NCBI RefSeq assembly: GCF_003094615.1
Contig: NZ_QDKO01000009.1
Location: forward strand, 558,001-622,000
DNA length: 64,000 nt
DNA from: Caulobacter radicis
GTDB taxonomy: Bacteria; Pseudomonadota; Alphaproteobacteria; Caulobacterales; Caulobacteraceae
Reading direction: 5' to 3'
Numbering within the stretch: position 1 is the first letter of the stretch; every line of letters starts with the position of its first letter. The translations under genes were made by a program, and so were the position numbers. Below the pieces are notes generated by a model. That model was given only the letters and a program-made list of their open reading frames with translations. It ran no database searches and was not told the origin of the DNA. Below are positions 1-8,950 of this stretch, piece by piece.

Positions 1-1922
1 TCCGACAGGTCGTGCACGCCGGCCACCAGGCCCGAGCCGATCAGGCCGCGGACGAAGTCGCCGTTCTTGCGCTCGACGGCCAGGTCGACCGGCGGCGGGG
101 CGCCGTCCTCGCGGCCCAGGATCTCGCGCAGATAGATCGAGGCGCCCAGTTCGCCGTGCGTCTCGCCGATCAGCACCAGGGTGTCGCCCTCGGCCACATT
201 GCCAAAGCCCGTGCGCAGGTCGTAGTCGGCCAGCAGGCCGACGGCCCCGACGGTCGGGGTCGGCGGAATGGCGACGCCGTTGGTCTCGTTGTAGAGGCTG
301 ACATTGCCGCTCACGACCGGGAAGTCGAGCACGCGGCAGGCCTCGGCCATGCCGTCGGTGGCGCGCACGATCTGGCCCATGGTTTCGGGCTTTTCGGGGC
401 TGCCGAAGTTCAGGTTGTCGGTGATGGCGATAGGCAGCGAGCCGGCGGCCGTCAGGTTGCGCCAGGCCTCGGCGACGGCCTGCTTGCCGCCTTCGTACGG
501 GTCGGCCTGGACGTAGCGCGGGGTGCAGTCGCTGGTCACGGCCACGGCCTTGCCGGTGCCGTGGATGCGCACGATGCCGGCGTCGCAGCCGGTGGCGCTG
601 TCTTCCAGGGTGTCGGCCATCACGTGGCGATCGTACTGCTCCCACAGCCAGCGCTTGGAGGCCATGTCGGGGCAGCCCAGGACCTTGAGCACGGCCTCTT
701 CCCAGTTCTCGGGGGCGGGCACGTGGCCGGGGTCGAGGCGGGCGTCGACCTTGGGCTGCGTCCACGGACGGTCATACAGCGGCGCGTCGTCGAACAGCGG
801 GGCCAGCGGCACGTCGCAGACCGTCTCGCCGTGGTGCTTGAGCACCAGGCGGCCGGTGTCGGTGGTGTAGCCGATGACGGCGGCGTCCAGGCCCCACTTC
901 TCGAAGATGGCGTGGCCGTCCTGCTCGCGGCCGGGCTTGAGGACCGCCAGCATGCGCTCCTGGCTTTCCGACAGCATCATCTCGTAGGCCGACATGCCGG
1001 TTTCGCGCTGCGGGACCATGTCCATGTTCAGCTCGATGCCGACGCCGCCCTTGCCGGCCATCTCGACCGACGACGAGGTCAGGCCCGCCGCGCCCATGTC
1101 CTGGATCGCCGCGACCGCGCCCGTCGCCATCAGCTCCAGCGTGGCCTCGATCAGCAGCTTTTCGGCGAAGGGGTCGCCGACCTGGACGGTCGGGCGCTTT
1201 TCTTCCGAGTCCTCCGAGAACTCGGCCGACGACATGGTCGCGCCGTGGATGCCGTCGCGGCCGGTCTTGGAGCCGAAATAGACGACCGCCAGGTTCGGGC
1301 CCGGGGCGGCCGAGTAGAAGATGCTGTCGGCCTTGGCCAGGCCCACGCACATGGCGTTGACCAGGATGTTGCCGTTGTAGCCCTTGTGGAAGTTGGTCTC
1401 GCCGGCGACGGTGGGCACGCCCACGCAGTTGCCGTAGCCGGCGATGCCGGCGACCACGCCGTCCACTAGGCGCTTGGTCTTGGGGTGGCCCGGCTCGCCG
1501 AAGCGCAGGGCGTTCAGAAGGGCGATGGGGCGCGCGCCCATGGTGAAGACGTCGCGCATGATGCCGCCCACGCCCGTCGCCGCGCCCTGGTAGGGCTCGA
1601 TGTAGGACGGGTGGTTGTGGCTCTCCATCTTGAAGATGATCGCGTCGCCGTCGTCGATGTCGATGACGCCGGCGTTCTCGCCGGGACCGCAGATCACGCG
1701 CGGACCGCTGATCGGGAACTTCTTGAGCTGGTTCTTGGACGACTTGTACGAGCAGTGCTCGGACCACATCACCGAAAACACGCCCAGTTCGACGAGGTTG
1801 GGCTCGCGGCCCAGGCGGTCGAGGACGACCGCGTATTCCTCGGGCTTCAGACCGAATTCGGCGGCCGTATCGGCCATCGACTTGGCGGGGGATTTGGCGG
1901 GGGCGTTGGTCGGTGCGCTCAT
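1..1922 (-). CDS. purL: Phosphoribosylformylglycinamidine synthase II, PurL (3' end outside window)
   Basis: PurL converts FGAR, ATP and glutamine-derived ammonia to FGAM in de novo purine synthesis, working with PurS and PurQ, which are both encoded nearby on the same strand. The frame opens at an ATG (complement of 1920-1922) and stays open for 640 codons to the window edge, so roughly the last hundred residues of a normal small-type PurL are missing. The family blocks SEHCSYK (residues 54-60) and ESHNHPS (100-106) are present, followed by the glycine-rich ATP-binding segment. The protein lacks the N-terminal and glutaminase domains of large PurL, which agrees with separate purS and purQ genes. 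The first 15 residues are Ala/Lys/Pro/Ser-rich and probably disordered. Confidence 0.97.
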   Translation of the reverse strand, partial: MSAPTNAPAKSPAKSMADTAAEFGLKPEEYAVVLDRLGREPNLVELGVFSVMWSEHCSYKSSKNQLKKFPISGPRVICGPGENAGVIDIDDGDAIIFKMESHNHPSYIEPYQGAATGVGGIMRDVFTMGARPIALLNALRFGEPGHPKTKRLVDGVVAGIAGYGNCVGVPTVAGETNFHKGYNGNILVNAMCVGLAKADSIFYSAAPGPNLAVVYFGSKTGRDGIHGATMSSAEFSEDSEEKRPTVQVGDPFAEKLLIEATLELMATGAVAAIQDMGAAGLTSSSVEMAGKGGVGIELNMDMVPQRETGMSAYEMMLSESQERMLAVLKPGREQDGHAIFEKWGLDAAVIGYTTDTGRLVLKHHGETVCDVPLAPLFDDAPLYDRPWTQPKVDARLDPGHVPAPENWEEAVLKVLGCPDMASKRWLWEQYDRHVMADTLEDSATGCDAGIVRIHGTGKAVAVTSDCTPRYVQADPYEGGKQAVAEAWRNLTAAGSLPIAITDNLNFGSPEKPETMGQIVRATDGMAEACRVLDFPVVSGNVSLYNETNGVAIPPTPTVGAVGLLADYDLRTGFGNVAEGDTLVLIGETHGELGASIYLREILGREDGAPPPVDLAVERKNGDFVRGLIGSGLVAGVHDLS

Positions 1923-1990
1923 GGGCGCGCCTTCTAGCGCGGCTGGGGGGATTCCGCTATATTTCTGGTGACCGAAGAGGCGCTTCTCGC

Positions 1991-2263
1991 ATGGGTATCG
2001 AGATCAATCGTGGCGAGATCGAGCGTCTGGCGCGCGAACTTTCCGAGATCACGGGGCAGAGCCCCGATGAGGCGGTCCGTAGCGCACTCGCCGAGAAGAT
2101 CGACCGTTTGGTTCGATCAGCGCCCGGTTCGGCAACTTATGAAGCGCGCAAGGCAGCCTTCTTTGCACGGCTCGATGCGAGGCCGCGAACCGCTGACGCT
2201 CGGACGTGGAAGCAGATCGAAGACGAGGATCTCTACGACGAGCGCGGACAGCCAATCGGATGA
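1991..2263 (+). CDS. vapB: VapB-type antitoxin (PSK operon transcription factor family)
   Basis: A 90-residue protein starting [11 protein letters not shown], with the N-terminal DNA-binding segment of the VapB/PSK antitoxin family ([20 protein letters not shown]) and a charged C-terminal half expected to wrap the toxin. Upstream in-frame starts exist, but the ATG at 1991 gives the family-like N-terminus, and a GAGG lies about 10 bases before it. Its stop overlaps the vapC start (ATGA), so the pair is translationally coupled. It is divergent from purL with only 68 bases between them. Such antitoxins neutralise the partner RNase and repress their own promoter. Confidence 0.85.
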   Translation: MGIEINRGEIERLARELSEITGQSPDEAVRSALAEKIDRLVRSAPGSATYEARKAAFFARLDARPRTADARTWKQIEDEDLYDERGQPIG

Positions 2264-2652
2264 TCATCGATACCTCGGCGCTTGCCGCTATCCTGTTGAA
2301 GGAGCCCGAGGCCGGACGATTCTATGATGCGATCATGGCGGTCGCCGAGCCCAAGCTGTCTGCAGCCTCGTTTGTGGAACTTGTCGAGGTCTACGCAAAG
2401 AAGATCGAGATCGACGACGTCATGGAGGTCGTGCGCGAGGATCTGGCTATGTTGGGCATTGTCGTCGTGCCGGTGACGTCCCAACAGGCCGTGCTCGCAG
2501 GAGCGGCAAGGTTGCGCTTCGGCAAAGGCCGGCACGCCGCCCGCCTGAACTACGGCGACAGCTTCTCCTATGCCTTGGCCAGGTCGCTGAACGCGCCGCT
2601 GCTCTTCAAGGGCGACGACTTCACCCATACCGACATCCGCCCGGCGCTCTGA
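2260..2652 (+). CDS. vapC: VapC-type PIN-domain ribonuclease toxin
   Basis: A 130-residue PIN-domain protein. The expected acidic metal-binding set is visible: D4 in [10 protein letters not shown]40 in SFVE, D100 in NYGDSFSYALA and D119/D120 in FKGDDF. VapC toxins are Mg2+-dependent endoribonucleases that cut specific RNAs such as tRNAs or rRNA and so stop growth. The ATG at 2260 overlaps the vapB stop by four bases. All catalytic positions look intact, so it is probably a working toxin and not a relic. The RNA target cannot be read from sequence. Confidence 0.88.
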   Translation: MIIDTSALAAILLKEPEAGRFYDAIMAVAEPKLSAASFVELVEVYAKKIEIDDVMEVVREDLAMLGIVVVPVTSQQAVLAGAARLRFGKGRHAARLNYGDSFSYALARSLNAPLLFKGDDFTHTDIRPAL

Positions 2653-2715
2653 CGCCTGGCGGGAAAACTCTCGCGAAAACAGAAGCTAAGCAGGAACTAA
2701 GGCAGCTGCGCCGAA

Positions 2716-2741
2716 GGAACGCGGCGAGTCTTGCGCCCGTT
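2716..2741 (+). promoter_or_regulatory. Predicted EcfG/SigT-type general stress promoter
   Basis: GGAAC at 2716-2720 and CGTT at 2738-2741 are separated by 17 bases. This matches the GGAAC-N16/17-CGTT promoter form known for EcfG-family sigma factors (SigT in Caulobacter). The start of the Gln-rich small ORF at 2791 lies about 50 bases downstream, a normal 5' leader length. Confidence 0.6.
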
Positions 2742-2790
2742 CTTCATCCCGTGCGCATCGCAGCGCGCGGAACGAAGAGGAGTAAGGCCC

Positions 2791-2937
2791 ATGGGCGAGC
2801 AAACCCGCAATCCGCAGCAGCAACAGCAGAACCCGCAGCGACAGGCTCCGGGCCAGCAACAGCAGCAGCGCCAGAACGAGCAGGGCCGCAACCCGGGCGG
2901 CCAGGAAAATCAGCCGGAGCGCGATCGCGACCGCTGA
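2791..2937 (+). CDS. Gln-rich low-complexity microprotein, probably stress-induced
   Basis: A 48-residue ORF made almost entirely of Gln, Asn, Arg, Pro and Gly, with no hydrophobic core, membrane segment or recognisable domain; it is expected to be disordered. The ATG at 2791 follows GAGGAG at a suitable distance, and a predicted EcfG-type promoter ends 49 bases upstream. An in-frame start at 2731 would overlap that promoter, so it is not used. The function is unknown. The composition and promoter suggest a small desiccation or general-stress protein, but that is inference. It could be non-coding, though the ribosome site argues against that. Confidence 0.55.
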   Translation: MGEQTRNPQQQQQNPQRQAPGQQQQQRQNEQGRNPGGQENQPERDRDR

Positions 2938-2951
2938 TCTGAAGCTTTAGC

Positions 2952-2995
2952 GCATTTTCTGACGACGAACCGGTACCCACGTCGTCGGAAAATGC
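2952..2995. repeat. Palindromic alphaproteobacterial intergenic element
   Basis: Two 16-base arms (2952-2967 and 2980-2995) pair with one G-U wobble around a 12-base loop containing AACCGGTACCC. The stem ends with GCATTTTC / GAAAATGC. Elements with this GCATTTTC...ACCGGTACCC...GAAAATGC layout are, to my knowledge, dispersed widely in alphaproteobacterial genomes. It lies between the convergent Gln-rich ORF and purQ and may act as a bidirectional transcription barrier. Confidence 0.7.
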
Positions 2996-3071
2996 TCTGG
3001 CGAGCGTTAGCAGCGCTCCATCGGAGGAAGGGTCGGCGTCGCTCCGCCGGCCCTTTTCCGTGCGAGAAGCT

Positions 3072-3734
3072 TCAGGCGCTCTGGAAGACGCTGCGGAACA
3101 GGATCGCGCCGTCTTCCGAGCCGAGGTCGGCGTCGAACGAGCGGTCGGGGTGGGGCATCAGGCCCAGGACGTTGCCGCCGGCGTTGACGATGCCGGCGAT
3201 GTCGCGGGCCGAGCCATTGGGGTTGTCCTTGTAGCGGAACACCACCTGGCCTTCGCCCTCGATGCGGTTCAGGGTCTCTTCGTCGGCGAAGAAGTTGCCC
3301 TCGCCGTTGCCGACGGTCATCACCGCGTCGCGCTGCTCGCCGAAGGCGGCGGTGAAGCGGGTCTGGCTGTTGACGATGTCGAGTTCGACCGGCTTGCAGA
3401 TATACTTCAGCTTGGCGTTGCGCAGCAGGGCGCCGGGCAGCAGGCCGACTTCGGTCAGGACCTGGAAGCCGTTGCAGATGCCGACCACGGCCACGCCCTT
3501 GTTGGCGGCCGAGACGACTTCTTTCATGACCGGGCTCTGGGCGGCCATGGCGCCGCAGCGCAGGTAGTCGCCATAGGAGAAGCCGCCGGGCAGGACGATC
3601 AGGTCCAGGTCGTCCGGCAGCGCCGTCTCCTGGTGCCAGACCATTTCCACGCGGGCGCCGGTGGAGCGTTCGACGGCGACCTTGCAGTCACGATCGCAGT
3701 TGGAACCGGGGAAGACGACGACGGCGGCTTTCAT
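3072..3734 (-). CDS. purQ: FGAM synthase glutaminase subunit PurQ
   Basis: A 220-residue class I glutamine amidotransferase that supplies ammonia to PurL. The nucleophile is C87 in GICNGFQ, and the histidine is H195 in MPHPD. The third triad position is Asp (D197), where most class I amidotransferases and PurQ proteins have Glu (H-P-E). I start at [16 protein letters not shown], which is where the family begins. purQ is separated from purS by the efflux block and one hypothetical gene, and from purL by vapBC and the Gln-rich ORF, unlike the usual tight purSQL arrangement. Confidence 0.96.
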   Translation of the reverse strand: MKAAVVVFPGSNCDRDCKVAVERSTGARVEMVWHQETALPDDLDLIVLPGGFSYGDYLRCGAMAAQSPVMKEVVSAANKGVAVVGICNGFQVLTEVGLLPGALLRNAKLKYICKPVELDIVNSQTRFTAAFGEQRDAVMTVGNGEGNFFADEETLNRIEGEGQVVFRYKDNPNGSARDIAGIVNAGGNVLGLMPHPDRSFDADLGSEDGAILFRSVFQSA

Positions 3735-3817
3735 GGCGCGGGCCTGTAGCACCGTTCGAAGGCAATGTCAGGCGCCGGACGGGTGGAAACTGGCGAAACC
3801 GTCCTGCAGCCGGACCG

Positions 3818-4762
3818 CTAGATCCTTTCGGCCGCCTCGCGGCAGACGTCCAGCAGCCAGCCGTTGGGCGAGTCGGGGCCGTCGCTGGCCCGCATCACCG
3901 CGCCGAAGGGCGTGGGCGGCGGCGGGGCCGGCGGCTCGATCATCACCACCTTGCCGCGTTCGGCGGCGGTTTCGGCCAGGCGCCGGGGCAGGATGCAGAT
4001 CATGTCCGAGCGGCTGATCATGCTGAGCGCGCTGAACGAATCCTGCACCGAGAACGGCTGGTAGGAGTCGTCGCCCAGGGCGTAGCGCTCTCCCCACGAG
4101 GTCACGCGGCGCAGGCCGATATGGCCCGCCGAGGTGCGGTCGGGATCGTCGTTGCCGCCGGTCACGCCCAGGCGGGGCAGGCGGGCCAGAGCCTCGAGAT
4201 CTATGCCGTCGGCCACGGCGGGGTGCCCGACGCGCACGACCCAGACGCCGCTCTCGTCGAACAGCCGGGTGTGGGTGAAGCGCCCGGGGACCGACTCGAA
4301 ACAGCCGATCACCATGTCCAGCCGCCCGGTGTCGAGGTCCTCGGTCATGCCGGCGTAGAGGCCGCGGAAATGGACCTGCACCTGGGGGGCGACGGCCATC
4401 ACCCGCTCGGCGATCAGTGGGCCGAGCACGTAGGAGATGTAGGCGCCGGCCGCGACCGTGAAGGCGTGCTGGTCGACGCGCGGGTCGAAGCGCTGGGCCA
4501 AGACCGCGGTCTCGAGCAGCTTGAGCGCCGTGCGGGCGGTGTCGGCGATCTCCATGGCGCGCGGGGTCGGGCGCAGGCCGGTCTGGCCGCGCACGAAGAG
4601 ATCATCGCCCACCATCTCGCGAAGCCGGCGCAGGGCATGGCTGACGGCCGACTGCGACAGGCCAAGGCGCTCGCCCGCGCGGGTGGCGTTCTTCTCCTCC
4701 AGCAGGGTGACGAACACCCGGAAGAGGTTGAGGTCGGCGGTTTTGAAATTCGTTGAATTCAT
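3818..4762 (-). CDS. LysR-family regulator divergent from the efflux operon
   Basis: A 314-residue LysR-type regulator. The winged helix-turn-helix occupies about residues 9-66 (LNLFRVFVTLLEEKNATRAG, then SQSAVSHALRRLRE), followed by a LysR substrate-binding domain. It is transcribed away from emrA with 122 bases between the chosen starts, the standard layout for a LysR protein controlling the adjacent operon and itself. A short inverted repeat AATTC-GTT-GAATT (4747-4759) lies in its first codons and could be an autoregulatory site. The ligand is unknown, presumably a compound exported by EmrAB. Confidence 0.9.
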   Translation of the reverse strand: MNSTNFKTADLNLFRVFVTLLEEKNATRAGERLGLSQSAVSHALRRLREMVGDDLFVRGQTGLRPTPRAMEIADTARTALKLLETAVLAQRFDPRVDQHAFTVAAGAYISYVLGPLIAERVMAVAPQVQVHFRGLYAGMTEDLDTGRLDMVIGCFESVPGRFTHTRLFDESGVWVVRVGHPAVADGIDLEALARLPRLGVTGGNDDPDRTSAGHIGLRRVTSWGERYALGDDSYQPFSVQDSFSALSMISRSDMICILPRRLAETAAERGKVVMIEPPAPPPPTPFGAVMRASDGPDSPNGWLLDVCREAAERI

Positions 4763-4884
4763 GACTGACGTGAAGAGATATCATTTCCCTCATGATTGGC
4801 GGAGTCCTATTTCGCCGGCCAAGGTTCGCGACCGAATGGACCCCCTGGGATTCCCCTGAAACTCGAAGATATGTGGAGCAGCGC

Positions 4885-5961
4885 GTGAGCGACGCTGAAG
4901 GTTACGACGCCATCGCCGAGGCCGACGCCCTGGCTGCCCGCAAGCGAACGGGCCAGACGCTGGGCCAGCGGCTGCGCCTGCCGCTGATGATCGGCGTGCC
5001 GGTGGTGATCCTGGCGGGCGTCGGCGTCGTGCTGCTGACCGGCGGCAAGTCGCAGGCCACCGACAACGCCTACATCCAGGCTAGCCGCACGGCCATCAGC
5101 GCCAGCATCGACGGCCGGGTGGTCAGCGTCGAGGTTCACGAGAACCAGGCCGTCAAGAAGGGCCAGGTGCTGTTCCGCCTCGATCCGGCCGACTACGAGG
5201 TCGCCGTGTCGGAGGCCGAGGCCGCCCTGGCCCAGGCCCGCTTCGACGTCCAGGCCCGCCGCGCGGTCTACGCCCAGCGCCTGGCCGACCTGGCGGCCGC
5301 CGAGGAAACCGCCGGCTACGCCAAGCGCGAGGCCGCTCGCCAGCGCGATCTGGCCGCCGCCGGCGTCGCCACCCAGGCCCAGGCCGACGAGGCCCGCCAC
5401 GCCGCCGACCAGGCCCAGCGCCAGATCGCCGTCGTTCGCCAGCAGATCGCCACCGCCCTGGCCGACCTCGGCGGCTCGGCGGACGCGCCCACCGAGCGCC
5501 AGCCCAAGGTGCTGGAGGCCCAGGCCCGCCTCGAACGCGCCAAGCTCGATCGCTCCTATGCCGCCGTGGTCGCGCCGGCCGACGGCGTGGTGGCCAAGGT
5601 CGAGCAACTGCAGGTCGGCGCCCGGGTCGGCGCCTCGCAGGCGGTGTTCTGGCTGATCTCGGGCAAGCCCTGGGTCGAGGCCAACTTCAAGGAAGACCAG
5701 CTGGCCCACATGCGTGTCGGCCAGCCGGCCAGCATCAAGGTCGACGCCTACGACGCGCCGCTCAAGGCCCACGTCGCCAGCTTCAGCCCCGGCACCGGCT
5801 CCAGCTTCGCCCTGCTGCCGGCCGAGAACGCCAGCGGCAACTGGGTGAAGGTGGTCCAGCGCGTGCCCGTGCGCCTGACCCTGGACGACGCCGCCCCGGC
5901 CAATCTGGGCGCCGGCCTCAGCGCCAAGGCCACCGTGGACGTCCGTTCGGGTCGCGAGTGA
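4885..5961 (+). CDS. emrA: EmrA/HlyD-family periplasmic adaptor of efflux pump
   Basis: A membrane fusion protein linking the EmrB inner-membrane pump to the NodT-type outer-membrane channel. It has a short cytoplasmic N-terminus, one membrane anchor (about residues 33-53), a split biotinyl-lipoyl domain (DGRVVSVEVHENQAVKKGQ and later PADGVVAKVEQLQVGARV), a long Ala/Gln/Arg-rich coiled-coil hairpin between them, and a beta-barrel domain. I choose the GTG at 4885 because GGAG sits six bases upstream and this leaves a proper divergent promoter region; an ATG at 4792 is open but would put the start almost on the lysR promoter. Its TGA overlaps the emrB ATG. Confidence 0.93.
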   Translation: MSDAEGYDAIAEADALAARKRTGQTLGQRLRLPLMIGVPVVILAGVGVVLLTGGKSQATDNAYIQASRTAISASIDGRVVSVEVHENQAVKKGQVLFRLDPADYEVAVSEAEAALAQARFDVQARRAVYAQRLADLAAAEETAGYAKREAARQRDLAAAGVATQAQADEARHAADQAQRQIAVVRQQIATALADLGGSADAPTERQPKVLEAQARLERAKLDRSYAAVVAPADGVVAKVEQLQVGARVGASQAVFWLISGKPWVEANFKEDQLAHMRVGQPASIKVDAYDAPLKAHVASFSPGTGSSFALLPAENASGNWVKVVQRVPVRLTLDDAAPANLGAGLSAKATVDVRSGRE

Positions 5962-7502
5962 TGAGCGCCGCGCGGGCCCTTTCCGGCCACGACCGCGACG
6001 TCGCCAACCGCGGGCCGATCACCGTGTCGGTCATGCTGGCGACGATCATGATCTCGCTGGACACCACGATCGCCAACGTCGCCCTGCCGCATATCCAGGG
6101 CAGCGTCTCGGCCTCGGCCGACCAGATCACCTGGGTGCTGACCTCCTATATCGTGGCCGCCACGATCATGACGCCGCTGACCGGCTTCATGACCGAGCGC
6201 CTGGGCCGCAAGATGGTGCTGAACGTCTGCATCATCGGCTTCACCATCGCCTCGATGCTGTGCGGCATCGCCACCAGCCTGGCCGAGATCGTCATCTTCC
6301 GCCTGCTGCAAGGCCTGTTCGGCGCGGCGTTGATCCCGCTGTCGCAGGCCGTGCTGCTGGACATCAACCCACCCCACCGCCACGGCCAGGCCATGGCCGT
6401 CTGGGGCGCGGGCGCGGTGCTGGGACCGATCCTGGGCCCGGCGCTCGGCGGCTGGCTGACCGACAATCTCGACTGGCGCTGGGTGTTCTTCATTAACCTG
6501 CCGGTCGGCATCCTGGCCTTCTGCGGCGTGTTCTTTTTCCTTTCCGAGAAGAAGGGGACCGAGAAGAAGCGCTTCGACATCCTGGGCTTCGCCAGCCTGG
6601 CCATCGCCATCGGCGCCTTCCAGCTGATGCTCGACCGGGGACCCGGCGAGGACTGGTTCGGCTCGGCCGAGATCTGGACCTACCTGATGATCTGCGTGAT
6701 CTGCGTGTGGATCTTCGGCGTGCAGCTGGCCACGGCCGACAAGCCGTTCATCTCTCGCGCGCTGCTGGCCGACGCCAACTTCGTCACCTGCTGCATCTTC
6801 GGCTTCTTCATCGGCATACTGCTCTACAGCACGCTGGCCCTGCTGCCGCCGATGATGCAGACGCTGCTGGGCTATCCGGTGGCCTTCACGGGCCTTGTCT
6901 CCATGCCCCGGGGCCTGGGCTCGTTCATCGCCATGTTCGCCGTCGGCCAGCTGGTCGGGCGGATGAACATCAAGCTGATCCTGACCATCGGCATGGCCAT
7001 CAGCGTCGTGTCGCTGTGGCAGATGAGCCAGTTCAGCCTGGGGATGGACACCCACCTGATCATCGTCTCGGGCTTCCTGTCGGGGGCGGGGACGGGCCTG
7101 ATCTTCGTGCCGCTCAGCACCATCGCCTTCGCCACGGTGAAGCCGGAGCTGCGGGCCGAGGGCGCGGGCCTGTTCACCCTGGTGCGCAACATCGGCTCGG
7201 CGGCCGGCATCTCGATCATGCAGGCGCTGTTCGTCAGCGGCATCGAGAAGCACCACGCCGTGCTGGTCGAGCACGCCCGGCCCGACAACCCGATCTACCA
7301 GGCCTACGCCAAGAGCGTGTTCCTGACCCAGAACGCCATGGCCGCGTTCAACGGCGTCATCAACCGCCAGGCCTCGATGCTGGCCTATCTCGACGACTTC
7401 CGCCTGATGCTGGTCATCACCGTGGCCTGCTCACCGCTCATCCTGCTCATGCGAACCCCGAAAGCCAAAGGGGGCGAGACCGTTCATGTCGCCGACCACT
7501 AA
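5961..7502 (+). CDS. emrB: EmrB/QacA-family (DHA2) 14-TM drug exporter
   Basis: A 513-residue MFS antiporter of the DHA2 family. It shows the motif-D region SLDTTIANVALPHIQG near the N-terminus, motif-A-like TERLGRKM, and motif C in the fifth helix (WGAGAVLGPILGPALGGWL). Fourteen hydrophobic segments are expected. With EmrA and the outer-membrane factor it should form a tripartite proton-driven pump for hydrophobic drugs or aromatic compounds. The ATG at 5961 overlaps the emrA stop by one base; an adjacent GTG at 5958 is the alternative. The gene overlaps nodT by 17 bases, so the three genes are one operon. Confidence 0.95.
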   Translation: MSAARALSGHDRDVANRGPITVSVMLATIMISLDTTIANVALPHIQGSVSASADQITWVLTSYIVAATIMTPLTGFMTERLGRKMVLNVCIIGFTIASMLCGIATSLAEIVIFRLLQGLFGAALIPLSQAVLLDINPPHRHGQAMAVWGAGAVLGPILGPALGGWLTDNLDWRWVFFINLPVGILAFCGVFFFLSEKKGTEKKRFDILGFASLAIAIGAFQLMLDRGPGEDWFGSAEIWTYLMICVICVWIFGVQLATADKPFISRALLADANFVTCCIFGFFIGILLYSTLALLPPMMQTLLGYPVAFTGLVSMPRGLGSFIAMFAVGQLVGRMNIKLILTIGMAISVVSLWQMSQFSLGMDTHLIIVSGFLSGAGTGLIFVPLSTIAFATVKPELRAEGAGLFTLVRNIGSAAGISIMQALFVSGIEKHHAVLVEHARPDNPIYQAYAKSVFLTQNAMAAFNGVINRQASMLAYLDDFRLMLVITVACSPLILLMRTPKAKGGETVHVADH

Positions 7503-8946
7503 GACCGCCCGCCGTCTCGCCGCTCTGGCCGGGGCCGTCAGCCTCGCCGTGCTGGCCAGCGCCTGCACCACCGTCGGCCCCGACTTCCAGGCTCCGGAAG
7601 CGCCCAGGACCAGCGCCTATGTCGGCAAGGACGAGACGCTTCCGGCCACGGCCGGGCTCGACAGCACGGGCGTTGGTCCGTGGTGGACCGCGCTGGGCTC
7701 GCCCGAGCTCGACGCGGTGATCCGCCAGGCCCTGGCCGACAACCCGTCGCTGGCCGAGGCTGACGCCACCTTGGCGAGCGCGCAGTCGGCCCTGGCGGTC
7801 GCGCGCGGCCAGGCCGGACCCCAGGCCAGCGCCAGCGCCGGGATCGACCGCGAGCGCGCCAACCTGCAGGCCTTCGGCTTCACTGGCTTTGGCGACATCA
7901 AGCTCAGCAACCCGACCTTCAGCCTCTATTCGGTGGGGGCGGGCGTCGGCTACGACCTCGACCTCTGGGGCGGAAACAGGCGTCGCATCGAGGGCGCGAC
8001 GGCGCGGGTCGAGGCCGAAGGCCGCCGCGCCGAAGCGGCCTACCTGTCGCTGACGGCCAACATCGCCCTGCAGGCGGCGACGATCGCCGCGCTGCAGGAA
8101 GAGATCGCCAGCGTCGAGCAGATGATCGCCGACGACGAGGCCAATATCGAGTTGGTGCGCAAGGCCGACGCCATGGGCGGGGCGACCCGCCTGGCCGGCG
8201 TTACGGCCCAGGTCCAGCTGGAGCAGGACCGCGCCCTTCTGCCGGACCTGCACGGCGAGCTGGCGGCCGCCCGCCACGCCCTGGCGGTGCTGGTCGGCAA
8301 GGCGCCCGCAGACTGGACCCCGCCGGCCTTCACGCTGGACACCCTGAGGCTTTCGGCGCCCGTGCCGGTCGGCCTGCCCTCGGCCCTGGTGCGCAGGCGG
8401 CCGGACATCCTGGCGGCCGAGGCCGAGCTGCATGCGGCCACCGCCGACATCGGCGTGGCGACGGCGGACCTCTATCCGAACCTCAAGCTCAGCGCCTCGC
8501 TGACGCAGGGCGCGCTGAAGCCCAAGGACCTGTTCAGCTACGACGCCAGCGGCTGGGACGTGGGCGCGGGCCTGACCGCGCCGCTGTTCAACGGCGGCGC
8601 CCTGAAGGCGCGCCGCGAGCAGGCGAGGGCGGCGGCCCGCGTCGCCTCGGCCCGCTATCAGCAGACCGTGCTGAGCGCCTTCGGCCAGGTGGCCGACGCC
8701 CTGGCGGCCCTGTCGGCCGACGAGGCCGCTCTGCAAGCGCAAGGACGGGTGGAGCGCCAGGCGGGCGAGCGCCTGCGTCTGGCCCGCCTGGCCTTCGATC
8801 GCGGCGGCGGCACGATGCTGGAGGTGATCGACGCCCAGCGGACCCTGAACGCCGCCCGCCAGTCGCGGGCGCGGATCGAGGGGCGCAAGCTGGCGGACGC
8901 CGTGCGGCTGTTCGCGGCGACCGGGGCCGACTGGCGGACGGCCTGA
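7486..8946 (+). CDS. NodT-family outer-membrane efflux lipoprotein
   Basis: A 486-residue TolC-like outer-membrane factor of the NodT/OprM type. A signal peptide ends in a lipobox (VLASAC, lipidated C27), followed by the family start TTVGPDFQAPEAP and two repeats of the outer-membrane efflux protein domain rich in Ala/Gln coiled coil. It provides the exit duct for EmrAB. The start lies inside the end of emrB. The family member RRRPDILAAEAELHAATADIGVATADLYP block is present in its second half. Nothing appears broken. Confidence 0.95.
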   Translation: MSPTTKTARRLAALAGAVSLAVLASACTTVGPDFQAPEAPRTSAYVGKDETLPATAGLDSTGVGPWWTALGSPELDAVIRQALADNPSLAEADATLASAQSALAVARGQAGPQASASAGIDRERANLQAFGFTGFGDIKLSNPTFSLYSVGAGVGYDLDLWGGNRRRIEGATARVEAEGRRAEAAYLSLTANIALQAATIAALQEEIASVEQMIADDEANIELVRKADAMGGATRLAGVTAQVQLEQDRALLPDLHGELAAARHALAVLVGKAPADWTPPAFTLDTLRLSAPVPVGLPSALVRRRPDILAAEAELHAATADIGVATADLYPNLKLSASLTQGALKPKDLFSYDASGWDVGAGLTAPLFNGGALKARREQARAAARVASARYQQTVLSAFGQVADALAALSADEAALQAQGRVERQAGERLRLARLAFDRGGGTMLEVIDAQRTLNAARQSRARIEGRKLADAVRLFAATGADWRTA

Positions 8947-8950
8947 GGGC

